From: CAZYEI01 sp964646425
GTDB lineage: Bacteria; Bacillota_I; Bacilli_A; RFN20; JAISJY01
DNA length: 64,000 bases
Reading direction: 5' to 3'
Assembly: GCA_964646425.1 (NCBI GenBank)
Contig: CAZYEI010000002.1
Coordinates: 12,975 to 76,974, forward strand
The stretch's first letter is position 1. The number at the start of each line of letters is the position of its first letter. Made by a program: the position numbers and the translations under genes. Below are positions 26,002 to 36,700 of this stretch, piece by piece. Under the pieces are notes generated by a model. That model saw only the letters and a list, made by a program, of their open reading frames with translations. It was not told the origin of the DNA and did not search any database.

Positions 26002-26988
26002 ATGTTAAAGTACACTTTAAAAAGATTATTTTTATCAATATTCATATTACTTGGTGTTTCCATCATCATTTATGCTCTAGTAAGATGGATGCCAAATGAC
26101 TATGTTGATACAAAGTTTGCATCACAAGTTGCACAAGGAACTGTAAAGCCGGAAGATTTAGTCGCTTTAAAAGAATTGTATGGATTGAATGATGGTATTA
26201 TTGAAGGATATTTAAAATGGTTAGGAAATGCTGTACAAGGTGATCTTGGAAAGTCATTCATGTATGGTAAAGATGTAGCTGTTGTTATTTCGGAAAATAT
26301 GTGGATTTCATTTGTTATTGCAGCAATAGCAATGATATTTGAATTTGCAATTTCTATTCCGCTTGGAATTTCTTCTGCTACACATCAATATTCGATAAGA
26401 GATTACTCAGTTAGCGTTTTAGCTATGATGGGTATCTCTTTGCCATCGTTTTTCTTTGCTGCAATTTTGATTAGAATTTTTTCTGTTCAATTAGGTTGGT
26501 TTCCTGTTAGTGGATTAGTCAATTCTACAAAAGTATTTGAATCAGGAAGTTTAGCTTATTATCTAGATGTTTTGCATCATTTAATTTTACCAATGATTGT
26601 ACTTGTTGTTCTTTCAATCGGAGGATTGATGAGACACACAAGAACAAATACGCTTGAAGTATTAAATGCTGATTATATTAGAACTGCTAGAGCAAAAGGT
26701 CTATCAGAAAAAACTGTTATTTATAAACATGCTTTTAGAAATACAATGATTCCACTTGTAACAATGATGGCTGGAATTATTCCATCATTATTTGGAGGAG
26801 CAATGATTACCGAACAAGTATTTGCGATTCCAGGAATTGGTCAAATTGCTTATAAAGCATTAATAAATGGAGATGTTCCGTTTATTATGGGATATAATAT
26901 GTTTTTAGCTGTATTAACTATTATTGGAACTTTCTTATCTGATATTATGTATGTAATAGTTGATCCACGTGTTAAATTAGAAAAGTAG
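26002..26988 (+). CDS. oppB: Oligopeptide ABC transporter permease
   Basis: Inner permease of the Opp importer, 328 residues with six membrane segments. The first is at residues 8-26, followed by the conserved extracytoplasmic segment with LYGLNDGIIEGYLKWLGN. The EAA loop that contacts the ATPases is DYIRTARAKGLSEK (about 227-240), and the typical C-terminal PGIGQIAYKALINGD is present. Family BPD_transp_1 of the dipeptide/oligopeptide group. It starts 51 bp after oppA with a weak GGGGC ribosome binding site, and only 11 bp separate it from the next ATG. Confidence 0.95.
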   Translation: MLKYTLKRLFLSIFILLGVSIIIYALVRWMPNDYVDTKFASQVAQGTVKPEDLVALKELYGLNDGIIEGYLKWLGNAVQGDLGKSFMYGKDVAVVISENMWISFVIAAIAMIFEFAISIPLGISSATHQYSIRDYSVSVLAMMGISLPSFFFAAILIRIFSVQLGWFPVSGLVNSTKVFESGSLAYYLDVLHHLILPMIVLVVLSIGGLMRHTRTNTLEVLNADYIRTARAKGLSEKTVIYKHAFRNTMIPLVTMMAGIIPSLFGGAMITEQVFAIPGIGQIAYKALINGDVPFIMGYNMFLAVLTIIGTFLSDIMYVIVDPRVKLEK

Positions 26989-26999
26989 AGGTGGCGAAA

Positions 27000-28085
27000 A
27001 TGGAAGAAAATAAATTAGAAAATTCACAAATTCAAACCTCTGTTGAGAATGAAGAATTATTAATTGAAGAGAATCACCATTATAAAGACATGTCTCCTAT
27101 GCGTTTAGTAATGCGTAGATTCTTTAGATCAAAATTGTCCGTGGTTGGTTTAGTTATATTAATTGCATTATTTGCATTTAGTTATTTAGGACCAATTATA
27201 ATGAACGGATTAGAGGATTTAGGAGTTATTCCTCATGCTTGGGGTGAGATAGAAGTAGATAATACTCCAGGAAAATTACAATTTATTGAAACAAAATATG
27301 ATTTTCAAATTAATGGTATCGATTTTAGTACTTATTATACTGCTGAGTTGATTCCAGAACAAAATATAAAAGCTTTACCATCACTAAGCCATTTTCTTGG
27401 TACTGATGAACAAGGAATGGATGTGTTCATGCGATTGATGTATGGTGGTAGAATTTCCTTAATGATTGGTTTTATTGTTGTTATTCTTGAAACTGTATTA
27501 GGTATAATTTTAGGTGGTATTGCAGGCTATTTTGGTAAATGGGTAGACCAATTAATTATGAGAATTGTAGATATTTTTAACTGTATTCCTACTTTACCGA
27601 TTTTGCTAATTGCGGCTGCTGCTTTAGATGCTATGGAGATTGATTTATCAATGCGTATATATTATTTGATGGCATTTATTACATTATTTGGATGGTCTGG
27701 TGTAGCTCGTATGGTTCGTGGACAAATATTATATTTAAGAGAACAAGAATATATGGTTGCTGCAGAAGTTATGGGACTTCCAACTGGAAGAAAAATCTTT
27801 AAGCATTTAATTCCCAATATTATGCCACAATTAATTGTATCAATGACTTTAGGTTTAGGAAGCGTAATTTTGTACGAAGCTACGTTATCTTACTTAGGAA
27901 TTGGAGTTCCAATGCCATATGCTGCTTGGGGAACTATGATTTCTTCTGCTAAATCTACTGAAATATTATTGAATTATCCTAACTTATGGATTCCTGCAGG
28001 TGCTTGTATCGTTCTTGCAGTTTTAGGATTTAACTTTGTTGGAGACGGTCTTCGTGATGCGTTTGACCCTAAAATGAAGAGGTAA
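27000..28085 (+). CDS. oppC: Oligopeptide ABC transporter permease
   Basis: Second permease of the Opp importer, 361 residues. It has a charged cytosolic N-terminus (1-45), the family-typical LVMRRFFRSKLSVVGL before the first membrane segment, an extracytoplasmic domain, the conserved LGTDEQGMDVFMRLMYGGR before the transport domain, and the EAA loop YMVAAEVMGLPTGRKIFKH. It ends with GFNFVGDGLRDAFDPKMKR, normal for OppC. ATG 27000 is chosen over GTG 26991 because AGAGGTGG overlaps the GTG and is well spaced to the ATG. Confidence 0.95.
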   Translation: MEENKLENSQIQTSVENEELLIEENHHYKDMSPMRLVMRRFFRSKLSVVGLVILIALFAFSYLGPIIMNGLEDLGVIPHAWGEIEVDNTPGKLQFIETKYDFQINGIDFSTYYTAELIPEQNIKALPSLSHFLGTDEQGMDVFMRLMYGGRISLMIGFIVVILETVLGIILGGIAGYFGKWVDQLIMRIVDIFNCIPTLPILLIAAAALDAMEIDLSMRIYYLMAFITLFGWSGVARMVRGQILYLREQEYMVAAEVMGLPTGRKIFKHLIPNIMPQLIVSMTLGLGSVILYEATLSYLGIGVPMPYAAWGTMISSAKSTEILLNYPNLWIPAGACIVLAVLGFNFVGDGLRDAFDPKMKR

Positions 28086-28090
28086 TTGTT

Positions 28091-29362
28091 ATGTCAGATT
28101 TTATTTCAAATAAAGAGATTCGTGCTATTGTTAAAAATAATAATCGAATCATTAAAGATATTAATAAACGATACAAAGAATATGAGAAAAATAAAACTTA
28201 TTTTACTCAAATGAAAGACGAAAATAATGTTGTTGAATTTGAAAATTTACAAACATTCTTTTATACAGATAATGGAATTGTTAAAGCAGTAAATGGTGTT
28301 ACTTTTAATGTTCCAAAAGAATCAATTGTCGGAGTAGTTGGAGAATCAGGTTGTGGAAAATCTGTTACATCAATGTCATTGATGAGATTAGTTCAAGCTC
28401 CTCAAGGTCAAATTTCTGGTGGCTCAATTCGCTTTAAGACAACTGTTGAGAAACTTGATGAAAAGAAAAAACCTATTCCTTTAGTTGAAGAAATTGAAGA
28501 TGATGAAGGAAATTTAATAAAGGTTCAAAAGCATAATTCTTATGGCGCGCCATTATACGAAACTGAGGAAGTAGTATACGATATTGCTAAACTTCCAATC
28601 GAAGAAATGTGTAAGATTCGTGGAAGAGATATTACAATGATTTTCCAAGAACCGATGACATCATTAAATCCAGTTTTTACAATTGGAAATCAATTAGATG
28701 AAGTTTCTATTCTTCATAATCATGCTTCAAAAGCTGCGGCTAAAAAAAGAAGTTTAGAAATGATTGAATTAGTAGGTATAAGTGATCCTGAATCAATTTA
28801 CAAGAGATATCCTCATGAATTAAGTGGAGGTATGCGTCAAAGAATTATGATTGCTATGGCTTTAGCGGCAAACCCAAAACTTATTATTGCTGATGAGCCA
28901 ACAACTGCACTTGATGTTACAATTCAAGCACAAATCCTTGAACTATTAAGAGAGGTTCAAAAGAAATCAAAAGCATCAGTAATTTTAATTACACATGATT
29001 TAGGCGTTATTGCTGAAATGGCAGACTATGTTGTTGTTATGTATGCTGGAAAAGTAATTGAACAAGGAACAGCGTTAGAAATTTTTGAAAATCCAATGCA
29101 TCCTTATACAATTGGCTTACAACGTTCAAAACCAAGAATTGATGGTAGCAAAGATGAACCGTTATTCTCAATTCCGGGAAATGTACCAAATCCAATTAAT
29201 ATGCCATCAAATTGCTATTTTAAAAATCGTTGCTCTTATGCGTGCGATAAATGTAATGGTGAATATCCAAAAATGATTCAAGTATCTCCAACACATTTCG
29301 TTTCATGCTATAGAGCAAATGAAAATTTAAATCAAAATGATGTTAAAAAAGGAGGTAAATAA
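28091..29362 (+). CDS. oppD: Oligopeptide ABC transporter ATP-binding protein
   Basis: One of two ATPases powering peptide import, 423 residues. Walker A GESGCGKS (84-91), signature LSGGMRQR, Walker B LIIADEPTTALD and the H-loop ITHD are intact. The C-terminal oligopeptide/dipeptide region has a Cys-rich segment (NRCSYACDKC then VSCYR), like the cluster region of OppD/DppD ATPases. It is longer than typical (about 330-360) because of a charged N-terminal extension (1-44) and an insertion at about 108-165 between Walker A and the Q-loop. oppC ends 5 bp upstream. Confidence 0.94.
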   Translation: MSDFISNKEIRAIVKNNNRIIKDINKRYKEYEKNKTYFTQMKDENNVVEFENLQTFFYTDNGIVKAVNGVTFNVPKESIVGVVGESGCGKSVTSMSLMRLVQAPQGQISGGSIRFKTTVEKLDEKKKPIPLVEEIEDDEGNLIKVQKHNSYGAPLYETEEVVYDIAKLPIEEMCKIRGRDITMIFQEPMTSLNPVFTIGNQLDEVSILHNHASKAAAKKRSLEMIELVGISDPESIYKRYPHELSGGMRQRIMIAMALAANPKLIIADEPTTALDVTIQAQILELLREVQKKSKASVILITHDLGVIAEMADYVVVMYAGKVIEQGTALEIFENPMHPYTIGLQRSKPRIDGSKDEPLFSIPGNVPNPINMPSNCYFKNRCSYACDKCNGEYPKMIQVSPTHFVSCYRANENLNQNDVKKGGK

Positions 29363-29364
29363 TA

Positions 29365-30402
29365 ATGATAAATGAAAATTTAGAAACTCCTATTATTAAC
29401 GAAATTCCTGATGAAGTTAATGATCCAAATGTTGTTTTAGTTGTTGACCATTTAAAAAAATATTTCCCAACTAAAAAGAATTTTTTTGGAAAGCCAATTA
29501 ATTATTTGAAAGCTGTTGAAGATGTTTCTTTTATTCTTCATAAAGGGGAAACATTGGGAATAGTTGGAGAATCAGGTTGTGGTAAAACAACATTAGGAAG
29601 AACTATATTAAGGCTTTATGATGTTTATGGTGGGCATATTTACTTTAATGGTGAAGATATCACAAATTATAAGATAAAAAAGATGAATGAATTTAGAACA
29701 AGAATTCAATATGTTTTCCAAGATCCATATTCATCATTGCCACCTCGTATGCCAGTTGGTGCTATTATTGCAGAAGCTGTTAAGGTTCATAAGATAGTGC
29801 CAAAAGATAAAATAAAGGCATATGTTATAAATATTATGAAACAATGTGGCTTACAAGAACATGTTTATGATCGTTATCCTCATGAATTTTCTGGTGGTCA
29901 AAGACAAAGAATTTGTATAGCTAGAGCTTTAGCGGTAAAGCCCGAATTAATTATTTTAGATGAACCAGTATCTGCGCTTGATGTATCAATTCAGGCACAA
30001 ATAATTAATCTTTTAAAAAAATTACAATTAGAACATGGATTCTCATATCTATTTATTTCACACGATTTATCTGTAGTTAAACATATCTCTGATCATATTG
30101 GTGTTATGTATCTAGGATCAATGGTGGAAAAAGGAAATACTAAAGATATTTTTGATAATCCACTACATCCATATACAGAAGCTTTATTCTCTGCTGTTCC
30201 GATTGCAGATCCAAGAATAAAGATGAATAGAATTATTCTTAAAGGCGATATTCCTTCACCATCTAATCCTCCTGCTGGATGCAAATTCCATACTCGTTGT
30301 CCAAAATGTATGGAAGTTTGTTCTAAAATTAAACCAGAATTTAAAGAGGTTGAATTAGGACATTTTGTTGCATGTCACTTATATGACAAAAATGAAGAAT
30401 AA
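29365..30402 (+). CDS. oppF: Oligopeptide ABC transporter ATP-binding protein
   Basis: Second ATPase of the Opp importer, 345 residues. Walker A GESGCGKT (68-75), Q-loop YVFQDPYSSLPPRM, signature FSGGQRQR, Walker B LIILDEPVSALD and H-loop FISHDLSVV are all canonical. The C-terminal segment PAGCKFHTRCPKCMEVC is the OppF/DppF Cys motif. It starts 2 bp after oppD with GGAGG, and its last codons overlap the start of a small membrane protein gene. Confidence 0.95.
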   Translation: MINENLETPIINEIPDEVNDPNVVLVVDHLKKYFPTKKNFFGKPINYLKAVEDVSFILHKGETLGIVGESGCGKTTLGRTILRLYDVYGGHIYFNGEDITNYKIKKMNEFRTRIQYVFQDPYSSLPPRMPVGAIIAEAVKVHKIVPKDKIKAYVINIMKQCGLQEHVYDRYPHEFSGGQRQRICIARALAVKPELIILDEPVSALDVSIQAQIINLLKKLQLEHGFSYLFISHDLSVVKHISDHIGVMYLGSMVEKGNTKDIFDNPLHPYTEALFSAVPIADPRIKMNRIILKGDIPSPSNPPAGCKFHTRCPKCMEVCSKIKPEFKEVELGHFVACHLYDKNEE

Positions 30403-30634
30403 AAAAGAAGAAGAATTTAAAGATGATGGTCGTAGTATTGCTAATATGAATATAGATGGTTTCTCTTGGTATAATAAAAATAAGTCGCTAGATTCAAAAC
30501 AGCAAATTATTTTAACAAAAAAAGAAAAAAAAGCTATATATAAAGCAATGATTTTGAAAATGATACCAATAGTTATCATTGCCTTAATTGCTTTCACATT
30601 ATCCTATTTTATAATAAAGTTATGGCTATCATAA
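30392..30634 (+). CDS. Small single-pass membrane protein overlapping oppF
   Basis: An 80-residue protein with a polar N-terminus containing DDGRSIANMNIDGFSWYN (residues 10-27), a basic stretch (KKEKKAIYK) and one hydrophobic segment (about 57-78) at the very C-terminus. The DGRxIANMN...G..WY motif seems familiar to me from small Firmicute membrane proteins of unknown function, but I cannot name the family. ATG 30392 overlaps the oppF end by 11 bp, so translation is coupled. Its place at the end of the Opp operon suggests an accessory role, which is inference. A terminator follows. Confidence 0.7.
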   Translation: MKNKKEEEFKDDGRSIANMNIDGFSWYNKNKSLDSKQQIILTKKEKKAIYKAMILKMIPIVIIALIAFTLSYFIIKLWLS

Positions 30635-30676
30635 TATATAAATTAGTGTTGAAAATGTAATGTCCTTATAAGGTCG

Positions 30677-30703
30677 AAAAACAGGTTCACATCCTGTTTT
30701 TTT
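30677..30703 (+). terminator. Terminator of the opp operon
   Basis: AAAAACAGG (30677-30685) pairs with CCTGTTTTT (30693-30701), followed by Ts. A small palindrome CCTTATAAGG (30664-30673) lies just upstream. Confidence 0.75.
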
Positions 30704-30771
30704 AATGAAGATAAATATATTGATTAAAAGAGTATTATCTTCCTATTTTATTAGAATGGAGATGAAAACAT

Positions 30772-33700
30772 ATGGAGAAAAATAAAAACTCACAGATAGG
30801 TTTAAAATCTATTGTTGCTTTTCTTGCTGCTGCTATTTTTGTTTCTTCTATTAGCATTGGTCATGCTAAATCAAAAGAAGATAATAATGGTAAAAATGAA
30901 TTAACAACAATTGATAAAATTACTGGAAGTATTGATTATTCAATTGATGAAAAAAGTTTAAATAGAGATTTAGTACTTGATTCACGTGATAATGAAATTG
31001 ATGCTAACACAGAAATTTCAATTATTGTTGAATTAGATGGCAGTGCATTAATAGATACATATAAAAAAGCCGGATATGAAAATGTTTCTGATTATGCTAA
31101 ATCAAAAGAAGGTAAAGCAAAAGCTAATATTAATTTAAAAAATCAAAAGAAATTAATTAATAGCTTAGCTAAAAAAGATTTAATTAGTGAAGTAACTTCT
31201 AATTACTCTATATTGTTAAATGCTATTACAGTAAAAACTGAATATAAAAATTTAACAAAAATAGAAAGTTTTTCAGGAGTAAAAAATGTAATTATATCTT
31301 CTAATTATGAAAAACCTAAAACAATGTCAGGTTCTACTGGTGCTGTTTTTAATGATGCAAATGTATATGAAACAGGAATTTATGATTCATCAGATGTTGA
31401 ATATACTGGTGAAGGAACTGTTGTTTCAGTATTAGATACAGGTTGTGATTATACGCATTCTGCTTTTCAAACAGCTCCTTTAAATCCTCGTCTATCAAGA
31501 GAAGATATTAATGATGTGTTAGAGTATTCAATGGCTTATTCTGTTGATAAATCAATTACTGTTAATGATGTTTATTATAGTGAAAAAATCCCATTTGGAT
31601 TTGACTATGCTGATGGTGATTCTAATATTTATCCACTACTAGAAGATCATGGTACTCACGTTGCCGGCATTATCGGTGGTCAAGATGATGTAATCACTGG
31701 TGTTGCTGTAAATGCGCAACTAGTTATTATGAAAGTATTTCCTGATAGTGAAAGTGGAGCAAGTACTGAAGGTATTTTACAAGCATTAGAAGATTCAGTT
31801 CTTTTAGGTGTAGATGTCATCAATATGTCTTTAGGTTCAACTATTGGTTTTACTAGAGAAGAAGATGATGAATACATAAATGATGTTTACGAAAAAATTG
31901 AAGAAGCTGGTATTTCATTAGATGTTGCAGCCGGAAATGAATATAGCGGTGGCTATGGTGGCGATTTTTCTAATACAAACTATGCATATAACCCTGATAG
32001 TGGAGTTGTAGGTAGTCCTTCAACTTATAAACCTGCAATGGCTGTTGCTTCAATTAATGGTATCTTAGAACCATATGTTGAAGCAAATGATGGTGAAACA
32101 ACTGCTTTCTTAACTCCTGCTGCACATATGAATGGTGATGAATATGATTTTGTTGGTATGCTAGGATTATCTGCTGATGGACTTAGAGAAAAAGAATTTG
32201 AGTATGTTACAGTTCCTGGTTATGGAATGCAAGCAAATTATAGCGCCATTGATGTTAAAGGTAAAATTGCCTTAGTTAAACGTGGTAGTAATACATTTGC
32301 CGAGAAGATTGCTTATGCAGAAGCAGCAGGTGCAATTGGTATTTTAATTTATAATAATGTAACAGGTACTATTAAAATGTCAGCCGGTGATAATGTTAAT
32401 ATAGCTGTTGCATCAATTTCAAGAGCAGCTGGAGATGAAATGGCCAAGCACTCTAAAGGTAAAATTAAAGTATCTGTTGATCAAAAAGCCGGACCATTTA
32501 TGTCTGATTTCTCATCTTGGGGACCAACTCCAAGTTTGGAATTAAAACCAGAAATTACTGCTCATGGAGGTAATATAACTTCTTCTGTTATTGGTGGAGG
32601 TTATGATGTATTATCAGGTACTTCAATGGCTACGCCAAACTTAGCTGGTGTTAGTGCGTTGATGATTGAATATTTAAATAAAACAAAACCAGAACTTAAT
32701 AGTGAAGAACGACTTGCTTTAATCAATCAAATTCAAATGTCAACTTCGGCGATTGTTTTAAATGAAGAAGGAAATCCTTATTCTCCAAGAAAGCAAGGTT
32801 CAGGTTTAGCAAATTTATATAGTTCTATTAACACTAAAGCATATTTATCTGTTGATGGAAGTAATAAGACAAAAATTGAATTATATGATGATCCAGATAA
32901 AACTGGAATATATGATATGTCATTTAATTTAGTTAATATGTCAAGTGGTGCTTTAAGTTTTACAGTTGTTCCTTACACAATGACTGAATCTATGTCAAGT
33001 GATAATGAAACAATTGCTGAATTAGCATATATGCTTGATCCTAAAATGGAAGTTACAGTAGAAGGAAATGGAACATATGAAAGTTCTGCAAAGAAAGTTA
33101 CTGTAAATCCAAATACAAGTGTTAAATTAAATGTTACGTTAACATTAAGTGATAAAGATAAAGATTATTTAGATAAAACTTTCGAAAATGGTATGTTTGT
33201 TGAAGGATTTATTGAATTACAATCATTAGAAGAAAATATTAATGAAAAAGATAATATCGATTTATCAATTCCATATCTTGGATTTTATGGAAATTGGGCA
33301 CAAGCTCCAATTTTTGATAAGGATATATTTGAAGTTCAATCAACAGAATTTGATAATTCTATAAATGAAAAAGATAAAATAAAAGCAGATTATTATGCTA
33401 CAACTTATTATGGTAAGTATTATGATTACTATATTATTCCATTAGGTTCATATATTTATGAAGTTGATTCTTCTTATGATAGAATTCCTGCTAGTCAAGA
33501 TAGAGCAGCAATTACAAATAGTTCTTCAGGAATTAATGGACTTGCTGATGCTTATTTAGGAATGCTTCGTAGTGCCAAGAAAATAGATGTACAGATTATT
33601 GATGTGTCTACTGGAAAGGTGATTTACGAAGAAACACAAAACAATCAAAGAAAAACTTTCTACAATGGAAGTGCAGGAACTACTTCTCCAAGTTTTGTTG

Positions 33701-36700
33701 ATTTTGATTTCGATCCAGTAAAACTTGGATTGGCAAATAATACGCAATATCGCATTACGATTGATGCTACTTTAGATTATAAAACTACAGATGGCAATAA
33801 AAAGAGTTCAATATCATGTGATTTCTTTATTGATAATGAAGCTCCAACAGTTGTTGATTCTCGCTTTTATAAAGAATGGGATAAAACAACAGAAAAATAT
33901 AGAAGTTATGTTGAAATAGATGTTTATGATAATAGATATGCTCAAGCTATTCGCCTTGGTACAATTGAAAATGGAACATTTTCAGCATTAACTAAATATC
34001 CAATTCCTATTTATCAAGAAAATCCAAATGAAACAACAACAGTAAAAATTGAAATTACTGATTACTTATCAAAAATTTATGCAACTGAATATTCTGATCA
34101 ATTAGTTGTTGTTGTTGATGATTATGCGTTAAATTCAAATTTATTTTTGATTCCACTTGGTGAAACTGGAAATCCTGATTTTACATTTGAAAATGGCGAA
34201 GCTGTTATTGATGTGACATTATCACCTAATCAAGTATTTGATATTGAATCATTAACAACAGAAAAGTATGGAACATTTATCGAAGGTTTAGTTTGGGAAA
34301 GTACAAATGAAAATGTCGCAAAATCTCATGAAGGTAAAATTATTGCAATAAAAGAAGGTAATGCTACAATTACTGGTAAAAACTTATATCAAATTGAATA
34401 CGAATCAAATGGTAAAAATTATGATAAAGTTAAAGCTTTAAAATTAACTGTAAATGTAACGGTTTTGGGTGAAAGTGATGTTGGATATGTTGAATATGAT
34501 AAGCCACAATTAGAAAAGATAGGCCTTAAATCTGTAACAACTATCAAAGCATTTACTGATGATTATGAAAATACAGATTTAGTTGAAAATGGTTATTATT
34601 CTTACTTTGATTCATCAAAATCATTGTCGGTTTATCCAAGTGAGCAATTTAAACTAGACTATACAGTTGAACCATGGACAATAAGTTCCGATAGATATAC
34701 AATAAACTGGAAATCAAGTAATAATAAAGTCGCAGTAGTTGATCAAGATGGAATAGTTACTGCAATGGGAAAGGGTACTGCGAATATTACTTTATCAATT
34801 ACAATAGATGGTAGAGATTATACACAAACTGACACATTACGATTAACAGTTAAAGATCCATTTGTCGTAACCGGAACAGTTTTAATGGCATATAAAGGCT
34901 TTGGTGGTGTTGTAGAAGTACCGGATAATTTAGGTTTAATGTATATTTATCCATATGCATTCTCACTATATACATATGCTAGTATTACTGATGAAGCTAT
35001 TTTATATAACCCAGTTGGCAATGATACAATTACTAAAATTATTATTCCTGAGGGCGTAGAACAAATAATGGAAGGAGCATTTAGTGGTTGTACTGCTTTA
35101 GAAGAAGTTGTTTTACCTAGTTCATTAAGAACAATTGAAAAGAAAGCATTTAAGGATTGTCCAAATTTAAAAACAGTAAATTTGAATTATGTTGAAAAAA
35201 TTGGTGATAATGCTTTTGAAAACTGTCCTAAATTACAATTGAATGCAACAACTGATTTACAAAAAACAGCAACTATAGGGATTAATGCATTTAAAGGATG
35301 TACAAGTTTAACAAATTTAAATTTATCAAATATTGGTTATGCTGGAAAATATACATTTGAAGGTGCAACTAGTCTTTCAGAAGTAGAATTAGGCTATTTA
35401 AGTAAGGGAATGTTTAAAAATTCTGGAATTAAGCATATTACAATTTCTGCTTCATTGATTCCTGAGGGATTATTTGAAGGATGTACTTCATTAGAAACTG
35501 TAACATTTACAAATACTAATGTTGTAATATCTGAAAATGCATTTGCTGGGGCAACAAATTTAACAGAAGTTAGATTTGCTGAAAACTCTAATGTTGTGTT
35601 TAATGATTTATCATTTGCTAATACCAAAAATTTAAAAGTTTTGAATTTACCAAATGGTACAATTGATTTTAATGGAAATGTATTCTTTGCATCAGGACTT
35701 GAAAAATTAAATATTGGTGCCAATACATTAATAAATAAAATTGAAAGTGCACCATTTGAAAATACTACATCATTTACTACAATTGAAGTATCTCTTGATT
35801 CTTCATTATATACTTCTGTTTCTGGTATTTTATTTGATAATGATAATAAATTGTTGTTAGTCCCAACAAATATTGGTGAAACAATAGTACTTCCAGATTC
35901 AACAATTTCGATTGGAGAGAGTGCATTTGCTGGAAATAAAACTGTAAAAACAATTAATACAACTTCTAATTCACAATTAGTTAAAATTGGAAATTATGCT
36001 TTTTATAATTCAAATATTGAAGTTATTAATTTACCAAATAATACTATAGAAATTGGCAATAATGCTTTTGCAGAATGTACACAATTAGTTTCAATTACTA
36101 ATTTAGATAAAGCTATTTTAATTGGCGATAGTGCATTTGAAAATTCAACAATTTCCAATGTAGTGTTAGGTGAAGGTGTTGTTATTGGCAATAATGCTTT
36201 CGCAAGAACAACAAATATCACTGAAATTGATATTCCTGCTAACGCTAAGATTGGTTCATTTGCATTTGAAGATTCAAATATTAGTACAGTTAATTTTATT
36301 GGCGCTGGAGTAGTTCTTGGAGATTATGCATTTAAAAATAATGATAAGTTAACAACAATAGATCTAACAAATGTTATTTCAATAGGTAATGGAATCTTTA
36401 TGGATTCTGGACGTCTAAATAATGTTAACTTAGGAACAAATATTACTATTATTACTGAAGAAATGTTTGCAAATTGTCTTGCTTTGAAATCAATTGATTT
36501 GACTAATGTAACTGAAATTGAAGCACATGCCTTTGAAGGTGCAATTTCATTAGCAAGAGTAACAAATACAGAAAAACTAACAACAGTTGGTTATTATGCA
36601 TTTGTAAATTGTCAATCATTAAAAACAATAGATCTAAGCAATGTAACTGAATTTGGCTCATTTGCATTTGCAAATGCTTATTCATTAGAAAATGTTAACA

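Noticed and set aside
35394..36685. Several minus-strand ORFs within the LRR region of the subtilase gene
   Set aside because: They are antisense shadows produced by the repeated Asn/Leu/Thr-rich codons; no start signals or families.
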